Source: Acidobacteriota bacterium (GTDB taxonomy: Bacteria; Acidobacteriota; Terriglobia; Terriglobales; Acidobacteriaceae). Taken from it: DNA of 64,000 bases. The notes beneath the pieces were generated by a model that saw nothing but the letters and a program-made list of their open reading frames with translations, made no database searches and was not told where the DNA came from. The position numbers were made by a program, and so were the translations under genes. The stretch is from contig JAFDVR010000017.1 of NCBI GenBank assembly GCA_018268855.1, positions 310,001 to 374,000 of the forward strand, read 5' to 3'. Position 1 is the stretch's first letter. Each line of letters begins with the position of its first letter. Shown here one piece after another: positions 28,501 to 36,348 of this stretch.

Positions 28501-28553
28501 TTGCAAAGACGTGGAGCCATGCTGACAGGAACGTTGCACCGAAGTTGCGATAG
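25524..28553 (+). CDS. Membrane Ser/Thr protein kinase with extracytoplasmic TPR region
   Basis: This 1009-aa protein has a Hanks-type kinase domain at residues 9-285: glycine loop GHLGTGGMGTV, ATP-binding K41 in VAIKV, catalytic HRDIKPANIF (D133), DFGLAK (D155), and activation segment GTVAYMSPEQAKG. A low-complexity juxtamembrane linker follows, then one membrane span (IVIIFIAVLLAIGFLWW, about residue 395). The large C-terminal sensor region includes an adenylate-cyclase-like TolB-type segment and TPR-like helices (SAGAAYRQALSADPNFNFAR). Such kinases are numerous in Acidobacteria, and their targets are unknown. Confidence 0.92.
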   Translation: MQFPPGYRLGPYEVTGHLGTGGMGTVLRAVDTRLHREVAIKVLHTDLAMPGLRERFLREARAASSLNHPNICTVYDIGEQHGELYMVMELLHGETLKDTLEHGALSTETVIDIARQIADALAAAHSNGIIHRDIKPANIFLVPRPNGTHQGKVLDFGLAKMETAYREHSRLSMGLTTMGATVGTVAYMSPEQAKGETLDARSDLFSLGAVLYEMVTGTVPFHGATSAIVFVELLSNDPPPIRDWNKNIPPELDQVIYRLLEKDRTNRYQNAAELYRVLERLFSRPQISAQTEKPKTPPIEPEEPNVRDRKLPSRQVPSRTSQSSSVSSKRTSLPPRPSIQIEAVEPLSLAHTQKTSSNSSAIPHSRVVTDESAGHIHEETYANNHDSRIRIYTIVIIFIAVLLAIGFLWWRTHASSASIVAATDPIQITTIENLTGDGTLNGISALALELQIAQSPKFNVRGESNFRNALPLNSQPNAMGAAAAREIAQKLGAAIYIYGTLTSVGPQQYKLSVEAIRVDDNRRIATEEEQVIHRQSLLAAIEHIAQHLRADFGEADASIAASNVPLALSATLSLPAFQSLQQARSAWAAGDYVSAGAAYRQALSADPNFNFARIELAFMQLQVGAEPAAKANLQAAAPLLNKGTTAEKFELQALTKLVSGDPAASAEIARQWTEQRPSDAQAYVIFASGLRLSGRFTDAEQPARTALSLNPFSVNAISQAERNMLALNRFESIVQTEERSARFGVHHPGMQLLGAYSLGRINDPSEQHEYIAPIGKHVRDQMHLATYQDNTGQLNAGALTWNAAADALATEPTTASAAISLRQTAALNRAMAGDCAAAHIFLTRSANIGEMSATAIFHRGLAAVTCGDTPTASAMESALQSRFTHEPVAAMYLLPNLSAAIALASGSPDRALALLSTARGPASTTLTPYLRALAHLSLHQYDVALVSFQTVLTNRGVAMLTNTILYPIAQRRLAETYAAMGDKSNASHAYAEFAKTWSHADRNVAPKLR

Positions 28554-28572
28554 TGCCCAAGCTGGGCAAAGT

Positions 28573-30372
28573 TCATCTTTGCAGTCGAGAGATTCGCGGT
28601 AAATCGTGCTCCAGAAAATCCGCGAAGGCAATCATGCGTTCCTTGTAAAGAAGCGGATTCTTAGGTACTCCGTTCGCCAGTGTTCTGAACTGGGCTGCAA
28701 TCCGATCGAAGCTTTTGCGCGCTCGCCGATCATTGATCGTCTTTGCGTGGGCCCACTGGTAATGCAGAGCAGCGGCCTCTACAAACAGTTCCATGCCCTT
28801 AGCTGCCGCATCCAACAACTCATACCCGTGGACGAACAGGTCACGGTGCGCAGGCAAAAGCTGCTGTGCCAGTATGCGCACTTCAGGTAGCACGCGCGCT
28901 ACCCACGCAACCGCACCTTTTTTGCTCTGTATGTAGCTCTGGGCTGGCTGGCTCACCGTCTTATTCTGCCAGCGCCATTGCTTATAGTTATTCAACTCGT
29001 CAGTCAATGGTGGATAGAGCTGTGTGCCTGGGTGCAGAAACATATCGTCGACCGCTTTCATCGCGTTGTTCTGGGGCGTATAGAGAACATCTAGATACAT
29101 CGCTCGAGGGAAGCGGGAGTGATCGAAAACGTCCACCCCATTTACCGCAGTCACTTCTTTGATGACAGGTTCTGTCTCCCATAGAATTTCAACCAGACGC
29201 ACTGGAATATGTGGACCGAACATCTCCTTTGCCGCCTCTTCCAGAAGGGTACGTACATCTGCATCCGGCCTGTAGCAAAGACGCGTGAAAATGTGCGCAT
29301 TCATACGATTAAAATTCACGTCCGTTTGACCAGCATCCCATCGAAAAACGCGACCCATGGCCACCTTTACCCCACTGCGAACAGCTTCACGTATGTTGTA
29401 TTGCCACCATCGCGGATAGACGCTCGGCAACACGCCTTCGCCAATGTACTCCGTATCAAGCAGGCAATTGACTGCAACGGGATTGGAGGCAAGCATCAGA
29501 TTCCTGTCAGCCTTCGGGAGATAACCAAGAAAAGGATGCTGCATGTCTTCTTCTGGCCAGGTGATATCGTCCATTACGGTTAGCCGTGGAAACCCAGCCG
29601 CCATTTTGAAGACATTTCTATGTGTCCGAACCGTCTGCAGGTAGTTGTGTGCGAAGAACATCCCCTTTATTCCAAGCTCATGCGTAATTTCGTCAAAAGC
29701 CTTCAGAATCGGTGTCTGCCATTTGGTGTTGTTTTCAATTTCGTCACCAGCAAGGTTGTTCAGAAATCCTGGAATTGTGCCCTCTGTCATCCAAAGGCTT
29801 ATGCCGCGCAGTGTAGGGAGTGCTTTCTTTAGCGTTCTAATCTCTGCCTTCAACAGTTCAGGAATGCGCGGCTGATCGAGAGTAAAGCGTCCAGATGGAA
29901 AGAACTCAGGCGCAGCCTTCTGAATGACCTCACCCTTCAAACTGGGAAAGATCGGAAACGGGAGGTGGTACCAAAACTCAATTCCGTGCTGTCTGCAAAG
30001 CCCAGCCATCTTCCGCACCCGCATCTCGTGCGGTGCAGTGGCTGCTGTATCAATGTACTGCCGGAATCCCGGCCATGCATCCTGCAAAAATGGAGCACTC
30101 TCGCTGCGAGCTGCACAATGCAGTCCCTGATAACACGCCTGGTCCGGGGTGCCGAAGGGCATCCAGCGCTTTACACCCCAAAGATTCATCTTTGCAAACC
30201 ACGCATCCAGATCGGTCTCCGGAAGAGGAACTCCGTAGAGCATCGGTATGATCTTTGGCGCTGCTGATTCCTGGCCTGCGTCCCGCCTGAGCAGAGGTAG
30301 TCCAAAGGTGCTTTTGCAAAGAAGCCCAGCCGATGTTGCCGCAAGAAACGTACGCCGGTTCATGTCGTCCAT
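28573..30372 (-). CDS. Tat-exported protein, possible glycoside-hydrolase-like barrel
   Basis: This is a 599-aa protein with a twin-arginine signal (NRRTFLAATSAG) and then a hydrophobic stretch ending before LLRRDAG. The body has aromatic-rich segments typical of TIM-barrel sugar hydrolases (GIEFWYHLPFPIFP, LRGISLWMTEGTIPG, LTVMDDITWPEED), but I cannot name a GH family or assign catalytic acids. It is divergent from the sulfatase at 30552, sharing a 179-base promoter gap. The pair may degrade a sulfated polysaccharide; that is inference. The start could also be the ATG at 30363. Confidence 0.6.
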   Translation of the reverse strand: MDDMNRRTFLAATSAGLLCKSTFGLPLLRRDAGQESAAPKIIPMLYGVPLPETDLDAWFAKMNLWGVKRWMPFGTPDQACYQGLHCAARSESAPFLQDAWPGFRQYIDTAATAPHEMRVRKMAGLCRQHGIEFWYHLPFPIFPSLKGEVIQKAAPEFFPSGRFTLDQPRIPELLKAEIRTLKKALPTLRGISLWMTEGTIPGFLNNLAGDEIENNTKWQTPILKAFDEITHELGIKGMFFAHNYLQTVRTHRNVFKMAAGFPRLTVMDDITWPEEDMQHPFLGYLPKADRNLMLASNPVAVNCLLDTEYIGEGVLPSVYPRWWQYNIREAVRSGVKVAMGRVFRWDAGQTDVNFNRMNAHIFTRLCYRPDADVRTLLEEAAKEMFGPHIPVRLVEILWETEPVIKEVTAVNGVDVFDHSRFPRAMYLDVLYTPQNNAMKAVDDMFLHPGTQLYPPLTDELNNYKQWRWQNKTVSQPAQSYIQSKKGAVAWVARVLPEVRILAQQLLPAHRDLFVHGYELLDAAAKGMELFVEAAALHYQWAHAKTINDRRARKSFDRIAAQFRTLANGVPKNPLLYKERMIAFADFLEHDLPRISRLQR

Positions 30373-30551
30373 CCATCAAAAACTAGCCTTAGAACGGCTT
30401 CGCCCAGCGTACCTACTCCACGGTCATCAGTGGCGATCAAATGTCCAAAAGTCCATAGGACAGGAAATCTTAAGCAGGGAATCGCCTATTCCAAACAGTC
30501 GTGTTTTCATGCAGGATGTATGGTCAGGTAAATTGTTTGCGAGGAGAAAGA

Positions 30552-32072
30552 ATGCCGATTTCCCGTCGAAACTTTCTGCGGAGCGGTGCTGTTGCATCCG
30601 CCGGGACTGCTGCCAGTGTATTGGCCGCTAAACTACCACACGGTAAAAAGAACGTTCTCTTCATCGCCGTAGACGATCAGAACACACAACTCGGCTGCTA
30701 TGGTGCGCCCGTAAAGAGCCCAAATCTGGATGCGCTGGCCGCGCGGGGCACTCGCTTTGACCGGTCCTACTGCCAATATCCATTTTGTGGACCATCGCGG
30801 GCTTCTCTGATGACGGGTCTGAGCCCGGATACGACGCACATTTACGATCTCAAACACCGCGTGCGTGATACCATGCCAGACGTTGTCACCATCGGACAGC
30901 TCTTCCGGCAGAACGGCTATTACTCCGCTCGCATTGGCAAAATCTTTCATGCGGACGTGCCCGGGGATATTGGCCGGGATGGAATGGACGACTCGAAGAC
31001 CTGGGATTATGTCTACGACCCGCAGGGCGTCGATCATCCGCAGGAGGAGCCGAAGGTCACTAACTTCACACCACAACGCACGCGATATCGCAAAAGCGAT
31101 GGTGCCGTGCTGCTTGGCTCATCGATCAGCTATTACGAGTCGCCTTCGCCAGATCGCGCGATGACAGACGGCATTGGAGCAGACGAGATGATCCGTCTGC
31201 TGCGGGAGAACCAGAACAAGCCATTCTACCTTGCGCTCGGCATGTACCGCCCGCACGTTCCGTGGATCGTTCCGAAGAAGTATTTCGACATGTACCCCCT
31301 GGAAAGCATCAAGGCACAACCGCCGCTTTCCCCCGGCGAAAGGTCCCTTGCGCCCGCAGCTGCCTACACCACCCATCCACCGAACTACGGCATGACCGAG
31401 TTGCAGCAGCGCAAGACAATACGCGCTTACCACGCCTCCACTACGTTTATGGATGCTCAGATGGGCCGGGTGCTACATGAATTGAAGGTACTTGGGTTAG
31501 AGAAGAACACCATCGTCGTCTTCTGGGCTGACCATGGCTGGTGCCTTGGCGAACATGGCGAATGGGAGAAGCAGAACCTCTTCGAGCCTGCTGCACACGT
31601 ACCGTTCATCATTGCGGGAGCCGGTAAGGAAGGGCAGGTCTGCAAACGCATCACCGAGCATCTGGACATCTACCCAACCCTGGTGGAGTTGTGCGGGTTG
31701 AAAGGTGCTCCTGCCACATTGCACGGCCGCAGTGTGAGCTCTCTGCTCCAGAATGCAAAAGCTGAATGGGACAAGCCGGCAATCAGCCAGGTCACTCGGC
31801 CAGCCATTCCAGCTCCCGATGTCTTCGGTTACAGTCTTCGTAACGAGCGATACCGTTACACTGCATGGCAGAGTACCGCCGACGAGAGAAATTTAGGAGA
31901 AGAGCTGTACGACTACCAGGCCGATCCAAGGGAACTTACCAACCTGGCGCATGCACCGGAAGTACAACTGTTGAAGTCCCGCCTTAGAAAACAACTCGCT
32001 GAGATCACGTCAACGCGGGGACGGGAAGTCGCCCTAAACAACGAAGTCACACCGGCAAGCAAGAGCAGCTAA
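30552..32072 (+). CDS. Tat-exported sulfatase
   Basis: This is a 506-aa type I sulfatase with the formylglycine motif CGPSRASLMTG (C79). The metal-binding aspartates are D41 and D42 in IAVDDQNTQLGCYG. Another metal and active-site segment is FWADHGWCLGEHGEW. The N-terminus RRNFLRSGAVASAG is a Tat signal. I place the start at the ATG at 30552 because GAGGAG lies 6 bases upstream; the longer frame begins within non-homologous sequence. It resembles the iduronate-sulfatase branch (KHRVRDTMPDVVTIGQLFR), but the substrate is unknown. No sulfatase-maturing enzyme is in the window. Its 3' end faces tRNA-Ser. Confidence 0.92.
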   Translation: MPISRRNFLRSGAVASAGTAASVLAAKLPHGKKNVLFIAVDDQNTQLGCYGAPVKSPNLDALAARGTRFDRSYCQYPFCGPSRASLMTGLSPDTTHIYDLKHRVRDTMPDVVTIGQLFRQNGYYSARIGKIFHADVPGDIGRDGMDDSKTWDYVYDPQGVDHPQEEPKVTNFTPQRTRYRKSDGAVLLGSSISYYESPSPDRAMTDGIGADEMIRLLRENQNKPFYLALGMYRPHVPWIVPKKYFDMYPLESIKAQPPLSPGERSLAPAAAYTTHPPNYGMTELQQRKTIRAYHASTTFMDAQMGRVLHELKVLGLEKNTIVVFWADHGWCLGEHGEWEKQNLFEPAAHVPFIIAGAGKEGQVCKRITEHLDIYPTLVELCGLKGAPATLHGRSVSSLLQNAKAEWDKPAISQVTRPAIPAPDVFGYSLRNERYRYTAWQSTADERNLGEELYDYQADPRELTNLAHAPEVQLLKSRLRKQLAEITSTRGREVALNNEVTPASKSS

Positions 32073-32082
32073 GGGGGAGATA

Positions 32083-32170
32083 TGGCGGAGAGACAGGGAT
32101 TCGAACCCTGGATACCTTGCGGTATACACGCTTTCCAAGCGTGCGCCTTCAGCCACTCGGCCATCTCTCC
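32083..32170 (-). tRNA. tRNA-Ser (GGA anticodon)
   Basis: This is an 88-nt gene including an encoded CCA. The acceptor stem GGAGAGA (32164-32170) pairs with 32087-32093. The D-loop reads GGCCGAGTGGCTGAAGG, the anticodon arm is CGCTTGGAAAGCG with GGA, the long variable arm is typical of tRNA-Ser, and the T-arm is GGGTTCGAATCCC. The prophage lies on its 5' side, more than 1.6 kb away, so it is not the attachment site. Confidence 0.97.
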
Positions 32171-32296
32171 AAAAGCATGCTCAGCAGGAGTGCCAGCACA
32201 CTGGTAACTCTTTGAATCTACCATAGGAATACTCCGAAAGAGATTCACAGCCACAATTACATAGAAGCTCGCGCACGCGCAGATAAGGAAACCAGA

Positions 32297-33706
32297 ATGG
32301 AACCCTTTCTCCCTCATCTTGGCAGGGTACTGATGGTTTTAGGCCTATCAATCGGTTGTGTTGCGCACGGTTGTGTTGCGCAACACCTTTCACTCAATGG
32401 CGAGGCTGCTTATGGATCCAAACTCCCATTCTCATATGCGAATACGGTCCACAAGAATGTGTACAACGCAGCGGAGTGGTGCGATAAGCAAGGGCAATTG
32501 GACGATTCATGTTTGCGCAACGCATTAGCAAAAGCACGGCTGAAGACACCATCGCGGGTACTTTTGCCGCGCGGCCTCTACATTTTCGGTAATAACGTAA
32601 CGGTGACTGGCTTGGCGAATATAGAAATCGCCGGCACAGGTGCATCGACGATCATTCAAAGGGATGGAACGGCTTTTCAGTGCTACTCTTGCACCGATAT
32701 TACGCTCCACGATATCGCATTTACGTCAGCGACGATACCGATCAAAAAACTTATCTCAGAGCTTCCTACCGCAGATCCAAATCAGATTATCGTTATAGAT
32801 CGCTTCAATAGCGGTTGGGGCTACATTCCAACCGTGAATGACACGGACCTGATCGTTGCGAACGGGTGCTCTAAGCATTGTCTCTCCGCTACGCAGCTGG
32901 CTGCATCTTTTGATAATGGTGTGTACTTCCGCGGTGGTAGCAATATAGAGATCTTTGGATTGCGCGGTAAGTTTTACTCGATTTCGGCTGATAGCGTAAC
33001 TGCGATTTCGATTCACAACAATGTTGGGCGCAATGGCGGTAAAAGCAATAAGGGCGGTTGCGTTACCGTCGGCTCAGGCAGTGAACGCGTCCGTGTCTCG
33101 GATAATAATTTTTCTTATTGCTCAAACGCTGGGTATGTTTATCGGGGTGCAAACACGGTAATACACACAAGAAATATTGCGATGTACAACGGCGAGAGCG
33201 GCCATAAAATCGGGCAGAACGCTTCGTTGCACGTTACTCACTTCACATCTTCTTCAAACATCTCCGCTTACAACTGGTTCGACGGTTATGACTACTCGGA
33301 GGACTATCCGCACACCGGAACCACGGTTTGTCACTGCACATCGCACGACGATGTTGCTTATTCGAATCGCGGAGTGGGTTTCTACCTTGACGGTGCATAC
33401 TGGTCTATTTCTGCGGCGTTGGTGCACGATAATGCGAAAGACGGCATCAACGCAGCGCTATCTCATTCCTCAATTACTGACTCTGTAATTTATGGAAATA
33501 ACACGTTGCGCAGACGGGGAACGCATCAGGTGACAATACAGCCGGGTGATGGCGTATCCTTCGTAAACAATACGATCTCCGATAACGGGAATGGCGAATA
33601 TGGAGTTTATGCAGTCAACCCGATAAACCAGATTTACAGGGGGAATACAGTCAAAGGCGCGCAGACCTGGAACGGACATAGCGGTACTGCTATATCCCCG
33701 TTCTAA
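32297..33706 (+). CDS. Secreted beta-helix protein, copy 1 (relic of a related virus)
   Basis: This is a 469-aa protein, practically the same length as the prophage protein at 34209 (468 aa) and collinear with it from the signal peptide to the final SPF. Shared blocks include VYNAAEWCDK, LDDSCLRNALA, ARLKTPSRV, FQCYSCT and GFYLDGA. The repeated N-N-x-I/V rungs (IHNNVGRNGG, VRVSDNNFSYCSN, SGNISDN-like) indicate a right-handed parallel beta-helix, the fold of pectate lyases and many phage depolymerases. A signal peptide is present. Base composition is visibly more AT-rich than copy 2. The homology continues about 70 bases past the stop and ends 4 bases before the left dif-like site. No other viral gene accompanies it. 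Confidence 0.8.
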   Translation: MEPFLPHLGRVLMVLGLSIGCVAHGCVAQHLSLNGEAAYGSKLPFSYANTVHKNVYNAAEWCDKQGQLDDSCLRNALAKARLKTPSRVLLPRGLYIFGNNVTVTGLANIEIAGTGASTIIQRDGTAFQCYSCTDITLHDIAFTSATIPIKKLISELPTADPNQIIVIDRFNSGWGYIPTVNDTDLIVANGCSKHCLSATQLAASFDNGVYFRGGSNIEIFGLRGKFYSISADSVTAISIHNNVGRNGGKSNKGGCVTVGSGSERVRVSDNNFSYCSNAGYVYRGANTVIHTRNIAMYNGESGHKIGQNASLHVTHFTSSSNISAYNWFDGYDYSEDYPHTGTTVCHCTSHDDVAYSNRGVGFYLDGAYWSISAALVHDNAKDGINAALSHSSITDSVIYGNNTLRRRGTHQVTIQPGDGVSFVNNTISDNGNGEYGVYAVNPINQIYRGNTVKGAQTWNGHSGTAISPF

Positions 33707-33781
33707 GCTCATACGTGGTCATACTTGATAGAGCATCAGCGGCAGGTCTGGACAGATATGCCACGACGAGTGATGACCTCC

Positions 33782-33809
33782 ATGTCTGATAACACATACT
33801 AAGCGAACC
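33782..33809 (-). repeat. Left dif-like attachment site
   Basis: Read on the minus strand: XerC-type arm GGTTCGCTTAG, 6-base spacer TATGTG, XerD-type arm TTATCAGACAT. This is the 11+6+11 layout of dif sites, and the first arm matches the proteobacterial XerC arm GGTTCGCATAA at 9 of 11 bases. It shares spacer and most of one arm with the site at 45221. Confidence 0.75.
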
Positions 33810-33861
33810 TCAAATTGACTAATTAGCTACCCCCCACCCTTCCGATAAGGAGGGGATGGAA

Positions 33862-34212
33862 GTGATACAGCAAGAAATCGCACGGCGTCGCTACATCCGT
33901 AAGCATCAACTCGAACTTTCCTTCCCTGAAACTCCTGAAGAAATCTGCAAAACGGCCATTGTGCTGTTGCAATGGAAGCGCAATGAAGAGCGCATAATCC
34001 TAGAGCGCAAACCCTCCGAGTTTCCGGCAGGGTGGATGCGTTTAGCTGAGCGCAACCCCGGTACATGGCGCATCCTGTACCGCCGCGAATGGCACAAGAA
34101 GCGCATCGCGCAAGGGCTTCCCGGCCTCTCCCCACACGAACTCAACGCAACAAACGCGCCGCTGAAAAAGCAGTCGCGTTCCGTTATCCCATTTGCAAGG
34201 AAGACTGCATGA
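33862..34212 (+). CDS. Provirus protein of unknown function, first gene
   Basis: This is a 116-aa protein if started at the GTG at 33862, which has AAGGAGGGG 5-8 bases upstream; the ATG at 33856 is too close to that site. The product is highly basic (IARRRYIRKHQLELSF, RRIREWHKKRIAQG-like segments) with many Arg and Lys, as expected for a nucleic-acid-binding protein, but no helix-turn-helix is certain. Its TGA overlaps the ATG of the beta-helix gene (ATGA). As the gene next to the attachment site it could be a regulator; that is speculation. Confidence 0.65.
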   Translation: MIQQEIARRRYIRKHQLELSFPETPEEICKTAIVLLQWKRNEERIILERKPSEFPAGWMRLAERNPGTWRILYRREWHKKRIAQGLPGLSPHELNATNAPLKKQSRSVIPFARKTA

Positions 34213-35615
34213 AACGCTTTTTACCCATCGTCGGCCACGTGCTGATTTTTCTCGCGCTTGCATTCAGTTGTGGCGCTCAGGGTATCCCCGTAGTATCTCG
34301 CAACGGTCAGAGCGCGTACGCGCCGGAGATGCCATTTGCGCGAGTGGATGCGGCACAAACGAACGGCGTTTATAACGCTGCGGAGTGGTGTGATAAGCGC
34401 GGCCATCTGGACGATTCGTGTTTGCGCAACGCACTCGCGGAAGCGCGGCTGAAAACGCCGTCGCGCGTGTTCCTGCCGCCTGGCCTCTACGTCTTCGCAG
34501 ACAACGTGACGGTGACGGGCCTTGCGAATGTCGAAATCGCTGGCGCTGGTGCATCGACCATCATCAAGAGAGATGCAACGGCTTTCCAGTGCTACTCCTG
34601 CACGAATGTCACGTTCCGCGATATCGCGTTTACGTCCGTTACAGAGCCAGTGCGCAAGCTGATTGCAGACCTGCCCACGGCAGACCCGAATCAGATTGTT
34701 GTAATCGATCGTTTCAGTACGAATTGGGGTTACATTCCCACGGGCAACGACCATGATCTTCGCGTCGCGGATGGATGCTCCACACACTGCCTATCCGATG
34801 CGCAGTTGGCCGCTTCCTTCGACAACGGCGTGTACTTCAACGGCGGCAGCAATATCGAGATATCAGGGTTGCGCGGCAACTTCTACTCCATTTCCATTGA
34901 CGGCGGCACGTCCGTTTCCATTCATAACAACACCGGACGCAACGGTGGCAAAAGCAATCAGGGTGGTTGCGTCACCGTGGGTGCGGGAAGTGAACGTGTT
35001 CGCGTAGTGGATAATGACTTTTCTTATTGCTCGAATGCGGGCTTCGTTTTTCGTGGCGCGGATACCGTCTCCCTGGTCGGAAATGTCGCGATGTACAACG
35101 GCGAGAGCGGCTTCAAGACGGGGCAGAATTCGCCTAACTACGTGACCAATTTCACATCTTCATCGAACGTCTCCGCTTACAACGGTTTTGATGGATTTGA
35201 TTACGCGGAAGACTATCCACACCTTGGGACGCACGTTTGCCAGTGCGCTTCGCATGGCGATATCTCCTATTCGAATCTCGGCGTGGGTTTCTATCTTGAC
35301 GGTGCGCACTGGGCCATCTCCGGCGCATTGGTGCATGAAAACTCTAAGGGCGGCATCGTCGCGAAGCTGTCCCACTCATCCATCACCGGCTCTGTGATCT
35401 ACGCGAATAACACTTCGCACGTGGGTGGCAATCACCAAGTAAACATCGACGCGGGCGGGTATCTCACCTTTACCGGCAACACCATTTACGACGCCGGAAA
35501 TGGCGACTATGGCGTGTACGCGGTGGATGTTACCAATCAGATCTATTCGGGCAACACGATTCAAGGTGCGCCGACGTGGGATGCCACGAATGGCCACGCT
35601 ATTTCACCGTTCTAA
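34209..35615 (+). CDS. Beta-helix protein of the provirus, candidate spike or depolymerase (copy 2)
   Basis: This is a 468-aa protein. I place the start at the ATG at 34209 because it overlaps the previous stop as ATGA, opens directly with a signal peptide (MKRFLPIVGHVLIFLALAFS), and aligns with the start of copy 1. The longer frame from 34065 runs through the previous gene. The N-terminal TPSRVFLPPGLYVFADN segment resembles the entry of pectate-lyase-like helices, and N-rich rungs follow. Paired cysteines (CYSC, CSTHC, CQC) suggest disulfides, consistent with export. Family knowledge would make it a receptor-binding or glycan-degrading protein. A signal peptide is unusual for a capsid spike assembled in the cytoplasm. 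Confidence 0.75.
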   Translation: MKRFLPIVGHVLIFLALAFSCGAQGIPVVSRNGQSAYAPEMPFARVDAAQTNGVYNAAEWCDKRGHLDDSCLRNALAEARLKTPSRVFLPPGLYVFADNVTVTGLANVEIAGAGASTIIKRDATAFQCYSCTNVTFRDIAFTSVTEPVRKLIADLPTADPNQIVVIDRFSTNWGYIPTGNDHDLRVADGCSTHCLSDAQLAASFDNGVYFNGGSNIEISGLRGNFYSISIDGGTSVSIHNNTGRNGGKSNQGGCVTVGAGSERVRVVDNDFSYCSNAGFVFRGADTVSLVGNVAMYNGESGFKTGQNSPNYVTNFTSSSNVSAYNGFDGFDYAEDYPHLGTHVCQCASHGDISYSNLGVGFYLDGAHWAISGALVHENSKGGIVAKLSHSSITGSVIYANNTSHVGGNHQVNIDAGGYLTFTGNTIYDAGNGDYGVYAVDVTNQIYSGNTIQGAPTWDATNGHAISPF

Positions 35616-35723
35616 AGCTCACGCGGGGCCGCCGCACTCATAGAGCCGCAATGCAGTTCTTGGACAGCTCTGCAACGGCAACGGATGACGGCACGGCGGC
35701 CCGCTTGGGAAGGGAAGAGGCGT

Positions 35724-35987
35724 ATGGAACTAAAGTCGACAGTGCAGGCGATGAAGACGCAACACGCGCGGAAAGACTATGAGTGCGATGGCGACGGTAA
35801 GCATGGCAAACGCTCGTTTGGGTGCATTGGAGCCATCCTCAAGGGTGACTGCTACGCCGTGCATCTGTATTTGAATCGCGACGTGTCTCCGCACAAAGTT
35901 ACGCTGCTCTCGCGCCACTGTGCCCACTGCGCATTGGAGTTTTTCCATCCATCGATTTTGCAAATGAAAGAGGTAAAGTCCGCATGA
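35724..35987 (+). CDS. Small provirus protein with a Cys/His pair pattern
   Basis: This is an 87-aa protein starting at the ATG at 35724, which has GGAAGAGG upstream; the longer frame from 35685 lacks a ribosome site. It contains YECDGDGKHGKRSFGC and a later HCAHC cluster, which could bind one zinc ion. It is basic and probably nucleic-acid associated. Its TGA overlaps the ATG of the next gene. No family is recognised. Confidence 0.65.
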   Translation: MELKSTVQAMKTQHARKDYECDGDGKHGKRSFGCIGAILKGDCYAVHLYLNRDVSPHKVTLLSRHCAHCALEFFHPSILQMKEVKSA

Positions 35988-36157
35988 AACGGCTCGAAAT
36001 CTATCTCGCTTACCGCGATGCAGCGGCGATTCTCGCGCAGTGCTACCGCATGGTGTGGCACTCAGCGAGTAAGCCTCCCAAGTTTGAAGAAATGGCGGCT
36101 AGAAACATCCTTGCGAGCGCGTGGGACCGCGTGACAGAGGCGGCGGTGAAGGCATGA
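35984..36157 (+). CDS. 57-aa provirus protein
   Basis: This is a 57-aa helical protein (MKRLEIYLAYRDAAAILAQC to DRVTEAAVKA) flanked on both sides by ATGA overlaps, with the previous gene at 35984-35987 and the next at 36154-36157. The double coupling is the main evidence that so short a frame is real. The function is unknown. Confidence 0.65.
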   Translation: MKRLEIYLAYRDAAAILAQCYRMVWHSASKPPKFEEMAARNILASAWDRVTEAAVKA

Positions 36158-36345
36158 AGCGTCTCGTCAAATTCAAGCTCTATCGGCGCTGTGATCTCTG
36201 CGAGGAGCCACTTCGCCACGTCTGGGTGACGGACGCTCTGGGTGGCGAGTATTGCTTCGATTGCGCAAACTGCATCGTCCATCCCCTGCCAGATTCCGGC
36301 ACAACAAAGCTGTCCCCGCCGAAGGCGGAATCGGGTGCTAACTAA
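36154..36345 (+). CDS. 63-aa zinc-knuckle protein of the provirus
   Basis: This is a 63-aa protein with CDLC near residue 13 and CFDCANC near residue 34, a CxxC...CxxC treble-clef-like arrangement expected to bind zinc. The start at 36154 overlaps the preceding stop (ATGA). It lies directly before rep (3 bases), so a role in replication or its control is plausible but unproven. Confidence 0.68.
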   Translation: MKRLVKFKLYRRCDLCEEPLRHVWVTDALGGEYCFDCANCIVHPLPDSGTTKLSPPKAESGAN

Positions 36346-36348
36346 TCG

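Noticed and set aside
32083..32170. tRNA-Ser as the provirus attachment site
   Set aside because: The element begins 1.6 kb away, lies on the 5' side of the tRNA, and no copy of the tRNA 3' end occurs at the right boundary. The dif-like sites explain both ends better.
34065..34208. Longer N-terminus of the beta-helix protein
   Set aside because: It would run through the basic 116-aa gene in another frame. The signal peptide and the ATGA overlap mark 34209 as the start.
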